From UBA1413 sp964567485 (lineage in GTDB: Bacteria; Bacteroidota; Bacteroidia; Bacteroidales; Prolixibacteraceae), in the NCBI GenBank assembly GCA_964567485.1, contig CAZMMX010000015.1:1-64000 (forward strand): DNA of 64,000 nucleotides, read 5' to 3'. This document shows positions 50,451 to 59,255 of this stretch, in pieces. Each line of letters begins with the position of its first letter. The first letter of the stretch is position 1. The position numbers and the translations under genes were made by a program. The notes beneath the pieces were generated by a model. That model was not told where the DNA came from. It worked only from the letters and a program-made list of their open reading frames with translations, and did no database searches.

Positions 50451-50525
50451 GGGAAAAGAAGGAAAATCCGGGGAATTTTCTTTACTTCGTAGTGGAGGAT
50501 CCCTTTCGGCTCTCTCAGCTCCGGT

Positions 50526-53402
50526 ATGAGGAAATTATTGATGCTCTTTCTGTTTTTTCTAACTGCGATGCAGGCCCGCAGCCAATACTTCAGTACCGGG
50601 GAAGATCCTGCATTCCTGAAGTGGAGACAGATCGTGACTCCCGATTTCCAGTTGATCTATCCTGAGGATTTCGAAGCGAAAGCCCGTGAGATGGCGGCCT
50701 TTTTCTCCCGGGTGTACGACTACGGAAGTGCCACCCTCCACCACAGGCCATCGCGGATTTCGGTGATTTTCCATACCCGCACCGTGCGGTCCAACGGATT
50801 GGTAGGCTGGGCTCCCCGGAGAATGGAACTCTTCACCCCTCCCCATCAGGATATCTATGCCCAGGAATGGCTGGAACAGCTGGCGCTGCATGAATTCCGC
50901 CATGTCGTCCAGGTCGGTAAGATCCACAGCCAGATTCCCGGGATCCTCAAAGCCCTGCTCGGGGAACATGCCGCTGCCCTGGTCACGGGCCTTTACCTTC
51001 CTTTCTGGTTCCTCGAGGGAGATGCCGTCATCGCCGAAACAGCGCTGAGCCACAGCGGACGGGGCAGGTATCCCTCCTTTTTGATGGAACACCGGGCTCA
51101 GGTGACCGAAAAAGGAGTCTTCTCCTTTGATAAGGCCTTCAATGGCTCTTTCCGTGACCATGTTCCAGACCATTACAAACTGGGCTGGTATCTGGTGGGA
51201 GGAACCCGGGCGAGGTATGGCAGTGACCTGTGGAACCATACCCTCAACCAGGTGGCCCATTATCCCCTGTCGCTCCGTCCTGTCAACAAAATGATGAAGC
51301 TGATGACCGGCTATAACCAGGAGCAGCTATACCATCAGCTCTTCGACAGTCTCAGCAGGGTGTGGGCCGGTGAAGATGCCCCTTTTCTCCTCCGGAAACC
51401 GGAAGTCATCACACGGCCCTCCCGGGTATTTACCAACTACCGTTATAACCATATCCTGCCTTCAGGGGAGATCCTCAGCCTGAAGGAGAGCTATAACGAA
51501 ATTCCCCGTTTTGTAAAAATCGACGCGGAAGGAGTGGAGGAGACAGTGACCACTCCCGGGGAACTCTTTGATGAGTCGGTGGGGTACCGTGACCAGCTGA
51601 TCGTCTGGTCAGAATTTGTCCCTGATCTCCGCTGGCAACACAGCGGTCGCTCATTTCTCCGCGTGTATGATATGGAAGAAAAGACGCTTCGCACGATAAT
51701 CCCTGAATATAAGTGTTTTGCCCCCTCCATATCTCCTGATGAACATAATCTAGCCGTTGTGGAGACCGATTTTGGGAACCGTTACTATCTCTCGGTCTAC
51801 GATGCGACCAGTGGCGCACTGGTGACCCGGTATCCATCCCCGGGGAACCGTTATCTTTTTCATCCGGTGTGGAAGGATGACCGTGAGCTGGTGGTGGTGG
51901 TCCTCACGGGTGAGGGGAAGCAGCTGGCGGTGGTGGATCCCTTCAAAGGGGAAATGGAGATTCTGACTTTTATTCCGCCGGGAGAGATCAGGTCGCTGAC
52001 CATGGAGGGGGACCGGCTCTGGTTTATTCATGGTCATACGGGCAAGAATGAGTTGTGGTCGGCCGATCTCACCGCCGGGAAGGCCGTGAGGGAGTCAGAA
52101 GCGCGCTTTGGTGCGGACTATCCGGCCGTCAGGGGTGAGGAGGTGGTGGTCAGCGATTACACGGCCGATGGTTACCGGCTGGTCAGGCCTTTCCGCGATC
52201 ACGCCCTTCCGGCCGATAGGGTGCCCAAGGGAAAATATCCCCTGGCGGAGTTGCTCGCCGCCCAGGAACCGGGAATTGTGGAATTTACAAATGTTGACAC
52301 GACGGATTACATCACTAAACCGTACAAAAAGATCGGTCATCTGTTCAACCTGCACAGCTGGGCCCCTATATCCTTTGATGCATCCAGCTATGAAGCGGCT
52401 CCCGGGGTGAGTCTGGCTTCTCAGAACCTGCTGGGAACGGCAGAAACAACGGCAGGTTACAAATGGAACTTAAGTGAAAAAACAGGCAAGGTTTACCTGC
52501 AGTTCGAATACAGGGGGTGGTATCCTCTCCTTACGGCGAGGTTTTCCACAGGTCGCCGGGCCTCGGAATTCGGGGAGATCACAGAACACCGTGATCTTAA
52601 CGGGACCCCTCTCTCGCGTGATACCGTGTTTCGCCGCTATACCTGGAGCGAGAGTGAAGGGGAGTTCGACGTGAGGGTTCCGCTGAATATGACACGGGGA
52701 AGCTATTTCCGCATGTTACAGCCTGAAATCCTCTATAGTTATACCCGATACGGGCATCACCCGTCGACGCCTGAAAAGTTTATCAGCGGGAATCTCCACT
52801 CCATGGTCTACCGCCTCTATTTTCATCAGCTGAGGCGCACTTCCCAGCGGGAAATCCAGTCCCGCTGGGGATGGGTTTTTGATGCCAGTTACCGTCATTC
52901 CCCCTGGGGAAACAACGATTTGGGAACGCTGAAGGCGATTCAGGGAAAGATGTACTGGCCCGGAGTGGCTTCCAACCATGGGATAACCACCTGGATGGGA
53001 GTCCAGGAGCGGGAGTCGGGGGAGTACCGTTACAGCGATGCCATTGCTCTTCCCTTTGGGTGGCAGGCCGTCAACAGTCGTCGCATGGTGAGCAGCTCGG
53101 TGAAGTACACGCTGCCTCTGGTGACTCCGGACTGGAATTTCTCAAAACTTTTGTATATCAGAAGAGTAAGGGGGTCTTTCTTTTATGATCAGGCATGGTT
53201 GGAGGGAGATATGCAAAAGGAGGGAATGGTGGTTGGGAGTTACGAAAAGAGGATCAGTTCGGTGGGGATAGATCTGTTGGCCGATGGCCAAATGTTGCGT
53301 TTCTATGCTCCTGTATCAGCGGGCATCCGTACGGCCTGGCTTCCTGAGGTGAATGAGCTGCGGTGGGAATTTCTTTTTTCCGTAGACTTCACCTCTTTTT
53401 AG
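50526..53402 (+). CDS. Large envelope protein with HEXXH metalloprotease motif, propeller and barrel-like end
   Basis: A 958-residue exported protein (signal peptide ending near ARSQ, residue 20). Residues 35-290 look like a gluzincin peptidase domain: HEFRH (His122-Glu123 to His126) fits HEXXH, and Glu164 in 'WFLEGDA' is spaced like a third zinc ligand. The middle (about 310-620) has TolB-like beta-propeller repeats ('APSISPDEHNLAVVETDF' core). The last about 330 residues are amphipathic beta strands and the protein ends in Phe (VDFTSF), as outer-membrane barrels do. I know no named family with certainty. Proteolysis at the outer membrane is inferred. Its 3' end overlaps the phosphoesterase gene by 14 nt. 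Confidence 0.72.
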   Translation: MRKLLMLFLFFLTAMQARSQYFSTGEDPAFLKWRQIVTPDFQLIYPEDFEAKAREMAAFFSRVYDYGSATLHHRPSRISVIFHTRTVRSNGLVGWAPRRMELFTPPHQDIYAQEWLEQLALHEFRHVVQVGKIHSQIPGILKALLGEHAAALVTGLYLPFWFLEGDAVIAETALSHSGRGRYPSFLMEHRAQVTEKGVFSFDKAFNGSFRDHVPDHYKLGWYLVGGTRARYGSDLWNHTLNQVAHYPLSLRPVNKMMKLMTGYNQEQLYHQLFDSLSRVWAGEDAPFLLRKPEVITRPSRVFTNYRYNHILPSGEILSLKESYNEIPRFVKIDAEGVEETVTTPGELFDESVGYRDQLIVWSEFVPDLRWQHSGRSFLRVYDMEEKTLRTIIPEYKCFAPSISPDEHNLAVVETDFGNRYYLSVYDATSGALVTRYPSPGNRYLFHPVWKDDRELVVVVLTGEGKQLAVVDPFKGEMEILTFIPPGEIRSLTMEGDRLWFIHGHTGKNELWSADLTAGKAVRESEARFGADYPAVRGEEVVVSDYTADGYRLVRPFRDHALPADRVPKGKYPLAELLAAQEPGIVEFTNVDTTDYITKPYKKIGHLFNLHSWAPISFDASSYEAAPGVSLASQNLLGTAETTAGYKWNLSEKTGKVYLQFEYRGWYPLLTARFSTGRRASEFGEITEHRDLNGTPLSRDTVFRRYTWSESEGEFDVRVPLNMTRGSYFRMLQPEILYSYTRYGHHPSTPEKFISGNLHSMVYRLYFHQLRRTSQREIQSRWGWVFDASYRHSPWGNNDLGTLKAIQGKMYWPGVASNHGITTWMGVQERESGEYRYSDAIALPFGWQAVNSRRMVSSSVKYTLPLVTPDWNFSKLLYIRRVRGSFFYDQAWLEGDMQKEGMVVGSYEKRISSVGIDLLADGQMLRFYAPVSAGIRTAWLPEVNELRWEFLFSVDFTSF

Positions 53403-54615
53403 GGGGGCAGGAAGCCGGGGCTTTTCGCAAGGTGATCAGGGTGATTTCCGGGGGCATATCTATTCTGTAGGGCATGCCGATCACACCGGCACCCCGGTTC
53501 ACATAAAGAAATTGTCCGTCTTTCCTGTAGAGTCCGCCCCAGTGGTGACGTACCGCACGAGCCACGCTGAATCCGATCCCCGCCATGTGAATGCCCCATT
53601 GCAAGCCGTGGGTGTGGCCCGAAAGGGTGAGAGGGTACCGTGGGTTGCCTGCCACTTCCTCCTCCCAGTGTGCAGGATCATGGGTGAGCAATATCCTGAA
53701 GGGAGCATCTCCGAGTCCGCTCTCTGCTGTTTCCAGGTCGTCGTAACGGGGAAACGGGAATTCACCACGGTTTCCCACGCCAATAAAAGCCAGGGTATCG
53801 CCATTGCGTGCGATCACCCAGGTTTCATTTTGCAGCAGGAGAAAACCGCTCTCCCCGAAAGCCTTTTCTATTCCTTTGAAGTTCAGGTCCCGTTCACGGG
53901 GGGAGTTCCAATGGGAGTAATCCCCGTAGTCATGGTTTCCCGTGATGGCCAGCTGTCCCTCTTTACCGCGGAACTGGCGCAACAAGGGCAACCATTTGCG
54001 GGTTTCCCAGGCGCGGTCGTTCACCAGGTCTCCGGTAAACAGGACCACATCGGGAGAGAACGATTCTGACCGGCGGATCATCTTTTGCAGCAGGGCGCGG
54101 GAGGGCATGCTGCCCAGGTGAAAATCGGAAATCTGGGTCATGCGGAAACCATCAAAGGCATGGGGCAGAGAGGGAAAAGAAAGGGTCACTTCCCTGGTCA
54201 CGACCTTTCCGGGCCCCGACAACACACTCCAGAGGAAGAGAAGCGCCACTCCTGCCGACAAGAGGGCTCCCATGGATGAGATCACGAGACGGCGACGTCC
54301 TTCCCTGGCCAAGGGAAAGAGGAAAAATGCGAACACCAGGGGGAGTTTGACACTCAAATCGGCCATCACCAAACCATTCAGCCAGAAGTATGAGAGGTAA
54401 CGCAGGGAGCCGCTGAATTGCGGATGGAAGAGATACATGATGAGCATGGAGAGGCTGACGGTGACGGCCGCGGAGAAGTAAAACCCGGCGGTTCTGTGCC
54501 GGGTAAAGAGTCCCCGGACGGGCAGGAGGGGTGCGAGGGCTTTCCATGCCGCGGCTGTCAGCAACCAGTATGCTGAAACCAAAATCAGCACTATTTCTGC
54601 GGAAAGCGTTTTCAT
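53389..54615 (-). CDS. Membrane-anchored metallophosphoesterase (YkuE-like)
   Basis: A 408-residue protein with four predicted N-terminal helices (within residues 1-135) and a calcineurin-like phosphoesterase domain. Metal-site motifs: SDFHLG (Asp164, His166), FTGDLVND, TGNHDYGDY, LTHDPAHW and SGHTHGLQ. The order matches the YkuE-type family of dinuclear phosphoesterases, often acting on lipid or nucleotide phosphates at the membrane. The substrate is unknown. It is convergent with the HEXXH protein gene and is followed upstream by the AT-rich gap, so it marks the end of the envelope cluster. Confidence 0.88.
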   Translation of the reverse strand: MKTLSAEIVLILVSAYWLLTAAAWKALAPLLPVRGLFTRHRTAGFYFSAAVTVSLSMLIMYLFHPQFSGSLRYLSYFWLNGLVMADLSVKLPLVFAFFLFPLAREGRRRLVISSMGALLSAGVALLFLWSVLSGPGKVVTREVTLSFPSLPHAFDGFRMTQISDFHLGSMPSRALLQKMIRRSESFSPDVVLFTGDLVNDRAWETRKWLPLLRQFRGKEGQLAITGNHDYGDYSHWNSPRERDLNFKGIEKAFGESGFLLLQNETWVIARNGDTLAFIGVGNRGEFPFPRYDDLETAESGLGDAPFRILLTHDPAHWEEEVAGNPRYPLTLSGHTHGLQWGIHMAGIGFSVARAVRHHWGGLYRKDGQFLYVNRGAGVIGMPYRIDMPPEITLITLRKAPASCPPKKR

Positions 54616-55194
54616 CCCTGAAGTGATTTGCCAGCTCCCCTGCGGTCGCTGTGATTCTTTTACAAAGATGAAAAAAATGCGGATAGAAAGAGAGGGCAGG
54701 GGAGGGGATCAGGTAATTACATTTATAACCCGCGAAAAAGAGTGTAAATGTTACGTAAGTATATTGACGGAATTGGGAAAGAGGAAGAATAATGACAACT
54801 CTACATCGCGCAAGAGAGGGAATGGGTTAATATTCTAATTTTTTCAAATCTGCCCCGAAATACAATTATATATATACATAAAGTACACAATATCAGTAAT
54901 ATATGATTTATCATATAAATAAATAGTAGATTTTATAAGGAGAAATTTGACCAAGTTTAAGAATAATTTAGCTTATATGAAAGTATAATAAATTGTATAT
55001 CAGTATTATAATAGATTATATCTAAATATTATAATTAACTTTATATAAAACATGTAATAACCATTGAAACAATTATATAAACAAAATTTTATATTCTTTG
55101 AAAATAATTCAGAAATGCAACCCCCGAATCAAGGAAAGTTGTACATTTGTTATTAGTAAAAACAGTCCGGAAATAGGATATAAACCCACAGGTT
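54616..55194. other. 579-nt AT-rich intergenic region
   Basis: No credible gene on either strand. From about 54840 to 55100 the sequence is extremely AT-rich: lines at 54901-54960 and 54961-55020 contain only 11 and 9 G/C of 60, while neighbours are GC-rich. Short TATA and ATTATAAT-type repeats occur, but no DnaA-box-like TTATCCACA was seen. It holds the promoter of the XRE gene (55142-55149) and otherwise nothing recognisable. Confidence 0.6.
55142..55149 (+). promoter_or_regulatory. Putative -7 element of the XRE gene
   Basis: TACATTTG, 45 nt before the start. No -33 match at usual spacing. Confidence 0.45.
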
Positions 55195-55746
55195 ATGAAA
55201 GATCGTCTGAAGGAGTTTATGGAATACAAAAAGCTTACGGCTGCTGATCTTGCCGACACCATAGGGGTACAGCGCTCCAATGTTTCCCATATCCTCAACG
55301 GCAGGAACAATCCGGGTGCCCAGTTTCTGGAGAAGCTCCTGATGGCCTATCCCGATCTGGAAGCCAACTGGTTGCTGACCGGCAGAGGGGCGATGATTTC
55401 GGGTGGAGCCGCGGCCCGTTCCTCCCAGGCAACTGCGGCACCCTCACACTCTTCGGAACCCTCTCTGTTTTCGGCACCCTCGGGGGCTACAGCCCCTTAC
55501 CCCTCATCGGAACCCTCGCCGGCACCAGCCCATTCTCCGGCACCAGCCCATTCTCCGGCACCAGTCCCTTCTCAAGCTTCAGCATTAACCCGGAGTGCCG
55601 CAGCGGCGCCCCTCCTTCCCGGTACGGTCACTTCTCCCATGGCTGATCCACCTTCCCAAAAAAGTGACGGACCGTTTGCCGGAGCCACCAGCCGCATCAT
55701 TATCTTCCACGAGGACAGGAGTTTTACGGAGTATTTCCCGAGGTAA
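55195..55746 (+). CDS. XRE-family regulator with Ala/Pro/Ser-rich linker and short conserved C-terminus
   Basis: A 183-residue protein. Residues 1-65 are a Cro/C1-type helix-turn-helix ('ADLADTIGVQRSNVSHILNGRN' core VQRSNVSHILNG). Residues 70-165 are low-complexity Pro/Ala/Ser, including three SPAPAH/SPAPVP-like repeats from an 18-bp tandem DNA repeat (55519-55572). The last 17 residues (RIIIFHEDRSFTEYFPR) look like a compact module shared by Bacteroidota XRE proteins. It may be autoregulated, and its operators could lie in the AT-rich region upstream. It is not obviously linked to a toxin or phage. Confidence 0.82.
   Translation: MKDRLKEFMEYKKLTAADLADTIGVQRSNVSHILNGRNNPGAQFLEKLLMAYPDLEANWLLTGRGAMISGGAAARSSQATAAPSHSSEPSLFSAPSGATAPYPSSEPSPAPAHSPAPAHSPAPVPSQASALTRSAAAAPLLPGTVTSPMADPPSQKSDGPFAGATSRIIIFHEDRSFTEYFPR
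55519..55572 (+). repeat. 18-bp in-frame tandem repeat in the XRE gene
   Basis: CCGGCACCAGCCCATTCT occurs at 55519 and 55537 identically, and at 55555 with three changes. It encodes Ser-Pro-Ala-Pro-Ala-His units in the linker. Confidence 0.85.
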
Positions 55747-55842
55747 TTCTTCCCGCCGCGTCATTCTCAAGGGACGATTCCCTTTTAGGGATATATCGGA
55801 CGCATCCAAAACTTAATTATCTTTACCCCAAAACACGGATCC

Positions 55843-56613
55843 ATGCAAAAAGCGGTCGCCGATTTTACCGTTATAAGCAATCAGGCCCTGAATGCCACCA
55901 ACCATCTGTTGCGGCTTCGCACCGGGGGGGCATTGCTGCCTGTAGTGCCCGGACAGTTTGTGAATGTTGAGATACCGGGGAGCAGTGAGGTCTTTCTACG
56001 TCGTCCTTTTTCGGTTTTTGATGCCGATCCCGGGAAGGGAGAACTCTCCCTGCTGGTGAAAATCCTGGGCCGGGGATCCCGCACTCTTTGCGGGGTATTG
56101 CCGGGGACCTCCCTGAGCCTGGTCTATCCTCTAGGAAGGGGGTATACTCTTCCGGGAAAGGAAGAACGGGTGCTGGCTGTGGGGGGAGGCAGCGGGGTGG
56201 CTCCCCTGCTATTTCTGGCCTCGCGGGCGGCCATGGACCCTGACCGGATGCAGATTATCCTGGGGGCGAAAACCGCTGCCGATCATATTCCCACCGGGTA
56301 CTATTCCTCCATGGCCACTCTATCACATACCACAGAAGATGGTTCGCTGGGAGAAAAGGGCTTCGTGACCGACCACTCCCTTTTCGGCGATCTCTCCCGG
56401 TTTACCCGGATTTATGCCTGTGGTCCCCTTCCCATGATGAAAGCCGTGGCTGCCCGGGCCACAGCCTCCGATATCCCCTGTGAAGTATCACTCGAAAATT
56501 TAATGGCTTGTGGTTTTGGTGTTTGCCTTTGTTGTATTGAACCAACGGTTAAGGGCAATCTCACGGTTTGTACCCATGGGCCGGTCTTTTCTTCAAAAGA
56601 ACTGTTATGGTGA
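55843..56613 (+). CDS. pyrK: Dihydroorotate dehydrogenase B, electron-transfer subunit
   Basis: A 256-residue FAD/[2Fe-2S] protein. It has an FAD-binding barrel with 'FLRRPFSVFDAD' (RPFS motif, about 52-62), a NAD-binding fold with 'GGGSGVAPLLFLA' (114-126), and the iron-sulfur cysteines Cys223, Cys228, Cys231 and Cys243 (MACGFGVCLCC and TVCTHG). It passes electrons from the PyrD subunit to NAD in pyrimidine synthesis. The pyrD start lies within its last codons (7-nt overlap), the usual pyrK-pyrD order. A near-match -7 box (TATCTTTA) lies upstream. Confidence 0.95.
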   Translation: MQKAVADFTVISNQALNATNHLLRLRTGGALLPVVPGQFVNVEIPGSSEVFLRRPFSVFDADPGKGELSLLVKILGRGSRTLCGVLPGTSLSLVYPLGRGYTLPGKEERVLAVGGGSGVAPLLFLASRAAMDPDRMQIILGAKTAADHIPTGYYSSMATLSHTTEDGSLGEKGFVTDHSLFGDLSRFTRIYACGPLPMMKAVAARATASDIPCEVSLENLMACGFGVCLCCIEPTVKGNLTVCTHGPVFSSKELLW

Positions 56614-57518
56614 ACCTTGCTGTGACCATTGGTGGACTCCGCCTGAAAAATCCGGTCCTGACCGCCTCGGGCTGCTCGGGGTTCGGTATGGAGCTGGCTG
56701 ATTTTTACGACCCTTCTCTTCTGGGGGGCATCTTGCTCAAGGGGATCACTCCCCGTAACCGGGAGGGCAATCCCTATCCCCGGATGGCCGAAACAGCCTC
56801 AGGGATGCTCAATGCCGTTGGGTTGCAGAACAAAGGGGTGGATTACTTCATAGAGTCCATCTATCCTGAAATCAGGAATTACGATACTGCTTTGATTGTT
56901 AATGTGAACGGGTCTACAGTTGAAGAATATGTTGAAGTAACCGAGAAAATCGCTACGCTTGAGCGCGTTGCAGCCATGGAATTGAACATCTCCTGTCCCA
57001 ACGTCAAGGAGGGGGGCATGGCCTTTGGAGTGACCTGTCCGGGTGCGGCTGCCGTTACCCGTGCGGTGCGTAAGGTATATCCCAAAACGCTGATGGTCAA
57101 GCTCTCTCCCAATGTCACCGACATCACCGGGATTGCCAGGGCGGTGGAAGCCGAAGGAGCCGATGCGGTGAGTCTGGTCAATACGTTTCTCGGGATGGCC
57201 ATTGATGCCGAAACACGCCGACCGCTCCTCTCCACCGTCACCGGAGGCCTCTCAGGACCCGCCATTAAGCCCATCGCCCTCAGAATGGTATGGCAGGTCA
57301 GCCAAGCCGTTAAAATCCCCGTCATCGGACTGGGAGGAATCATGAACGCTACCGATGCCATCGAGTTCTTCCTTGCCGGAGCTTCCGCCATCCAGGTCGG
57401 CACCGCCCTCTTCAAGGATCCCTTCATCCCCCTCACAATTACCCGGGGAATCGGGGAATACCTCGAAAGACACCATTTTAATGACCTTTCTGAGATTATT
57501 GGACAGTTACAATTGTAA
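56607..57518 (+). CDS. pyrD: Dihydroorotate dehydrogenase B, catalytic subunit
   Basis: A 303-residue class 1B TIM-barrel enzyme oxidising dihydroorotate to orotate with FMN. The catalytic base Cys130 is in LNISCPNVKEGG, the FMN region is 'GLGGIMNATDAIEF', and substrate contacts include the 'NAVGLQNKG' motif. The ATG at 56607 overlaps the pyrK stop. A longer frame beginning at 56568 would lie inside pyrK and adds nonconserved residues. Together with pyrK it forms an NAD-linked heterotetramer. Confidence 0.96.
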   Translation: MVNLAVTIGGLRLKNPVLTASGCSGFGMELADFYDPSLLGGILLKGITPRNREGNPYPRMAETASGMLNAVGLQNKGVDYFIESIYPEIRNYDTALIVNVNGSTVEEYVEVTEKIATLERVAAMELNISCPNVKEGGMAFGVTCPGAAAVTRAVRKVYPKTLMVKLSPNVTDITGIARAVEAEGADAVSLVNTFLGMAIDAETRRPLLSTVTGGLSGPAIKPIALRMVWQVSQAVKIPVIGLGGIMNATDAIEFFLAGASAIQVGTALFKDPFIPLTITRGIGEYLERHHFNDLSEIIGQLQL

Positions 57519-57810
57519 TCTATCCGTATTTTAGAGAGTGTATTATTGTAATCCGTCAAAGTAGACATGTGTAATTTCATGAAGTGACATATGTGTACTC
57601 TTGAAATGTCCCGAAATGAGCATTGGGACCTCATTTTATGAAGGGCTTCTCTGTCCCTTAATAACGCTGCTGTTTTTTCAAACCTCCACTTTTAGTAAGA
57701 TGCCAGGGAAAAGATCTCCCTTGGAGTGATTTTTTTTCTGCAATGTGAACATTTCAATAACAGGCGTGTTTCTATATCTGAATATTGCAAAAATTAAATG
57801 TACATCAAGA

Positions 57811-59178
57811 ATGGCTGAATTTAAAGTGATTATGCCCAAACTGGGCGAGAGCATCCAGGAGGCCACCATTACCAAATGGTTCATCAAGGAGGGAGACACG
57901 GTATCCGAAGATGATCTGTTGCTGGAAGTGGCCACCGATAAGGTGGATTCGGAGATTCCCTCTCCTGTCGAGGGTAAGATCCTGAAGATCCTCTTCCCCG
58001 AGAATACGCTTCTTCCTGTGGGAGAGGTGATTGCGTTGATACAAATGGCTGATGACGAGGCGGAGGAAACGGAATCAGCGCCGTCATCGGCTACTTCCGG
58101 AACTGCCGTGGAGGAGAGTGCCGAAGAAATGACAGACCCTGTTTCTGCTGAGGGTACGGTGGTCACCACGGCCGGACTGAGAGCACTGAGCAACCGGTTT
58201 TATTCGCCATTGGTTCGTAAGATTGCTGAAGAAGAGAAGGTTACGCTGCAGGAGCTGGAGTCGATTTCCGGAACAGGGAGTGGTGGCCGGGTACAAAAGA
58301 GGGATATCATGGATTATCTGTCATCCCGTGGAGCAGTCGGCGCCACCCGCCAGTCCGTAGCCCAACCGGAAAAAGAGGAGACGGCAGTGACGGCACAGAG
58401 GGCGGAGGCCCCTGCGGCCATCCAGGTTCCGGGGCCGGGGAAACCCAAGGTACAGGTCTCGGTAGGTGCTGATGATCAGATTATTGAGATGGACCGGGTG
58501 CGTAAACTGATTGCCGATCACATGGTCATGTCGAAGCAGGTATCGCCCCATGTGACCTCGGTGGTCGAAGCTGATGTCACCGCCTTGGTGCTGTGGCGCA
58601 ACAAAGTCAAGGATCAGTTCCTGGCCAAATACGGGGAGAAACTCACCTTTATGCCGGCCTTCATCGAAGCCACGGCAAGAGCCCTGGCCGAGTTCCCCAT
58701 GGTCAATGCTTCGGTCGACGAAAACCGCATTATCCTGCGTAAACATATTAATATAGGTATTGCCGTGGCCAAACCCGACGGCAACCTGATTGTTCCCGTG
58801 ATCCGAAATGCAGAAGAGAAAAACCTGGTGGGCATCACCAAAAGTCTCAATGGTCTGGCCGACGCGGCCCGCAAGAACAAACTGTCGCCCGATGACATCC
58901 AGGGAGGCTCATTTAGCATAACTAACTTCGGATCCTTCCGAAATTTGATAGGAACCCCGATCATCAACCAACCGCAGGTAGCCATACTCGCTACAGGAAG
59001 CATCGAAAAGAAGCCTGCCGTGATCGAACTGCCCGAAGGCGACGTGATCGCCATCAGACATAAAATGTTCCTTTCCCTCTCGTATGACCACCGGATTGTC
59101 GACGGTGCCCTGGGAGGTGCCTTTCTGCGCAGGATCGCTGACATCCTGGAAGAGTTCGATATCAACAGGCCTGTTTGA
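57811..59178 (+). CDS. 2-oxoacid dehydrogenase E2 (dihydrolipoamide acyltransferase)
   Basis: A 455-residue E2 subunit. The N-terminal lipoyl domain has the lipoylated Lys44 (EVATDKVDSEIP), followed by an acidic/Ala linker, a peripheral-subunit-binding domain (about 140-175, 'SPLVRKIAEEEKVTLQELESI' core VRKIAEEEKV) and the catalytic domain with His427 and Asp431 (SYDHRIVDGALGG). It carries acyl groups between E1 and CoA in a pyruvate or branched-chain dehydrogenase complex. The following E1 gene is 77 nt downstream. The E3 gene is not in the window. The region upstream (57519-57810) has no gene. Confidence 0.93.
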   Translation: MAEFKVIMPKLGESIQEATITKWFIKEGDTVSEDDLLLEVATDKVDSEIPSPVEGKILKILFPENTLLPVGEVIALIQMADDEAEETESAPSSATSGTAVEESAEEMTDPVSAEGTVVTTAGLRALSNRFYSPLVRKIAEEEKVTLQELESISGTGSGGRVQKRDIMDYLSSRGAVGATRQSVAQPEKEETAVTAQRAEAPAAIQVPGPGKPKVQVSVGADDQIIEMDRVRKLIADHMVMSKQVSPHVTSVVEADVTALVLWRNKVKDQFLAKYGEKLTFMPAFIEATARALAEFPMVNASVDENRIILRKHINIGIAVAKPDGNLIVPVIRNAEEKNLVGITKSLNGLADAARKNKLSPDDIQGGSFSITNFGSFRNLIGTPIINQPQVAILATGSIEKKPAVIELPEGDVIAIRHKMFLSLSYDHRIVDGALGGAFLRRIADILEEFDINRPV

Positions 59179-59255
59179 CCGGATCGTCATGTATAAATGA
59201 GATAATCACTGAATCTATCACCACATCCCCCAAAGGGGAAACAAGAAGAGAAAAA

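Noticed and set aside
54623..54838. 71-codon frame with GTG start in the AT-rich gap
   Set aside because: No family, poor codon composition, and no spacing or promoter to support it.
57519..57810. Small RNA or gene in the pyrD-E2 spacer
   Set aside because: Only short competing pairings (GTCCC/GGGAC, AAATGAG/CTCATTT) and no coherent promoter or terminator.
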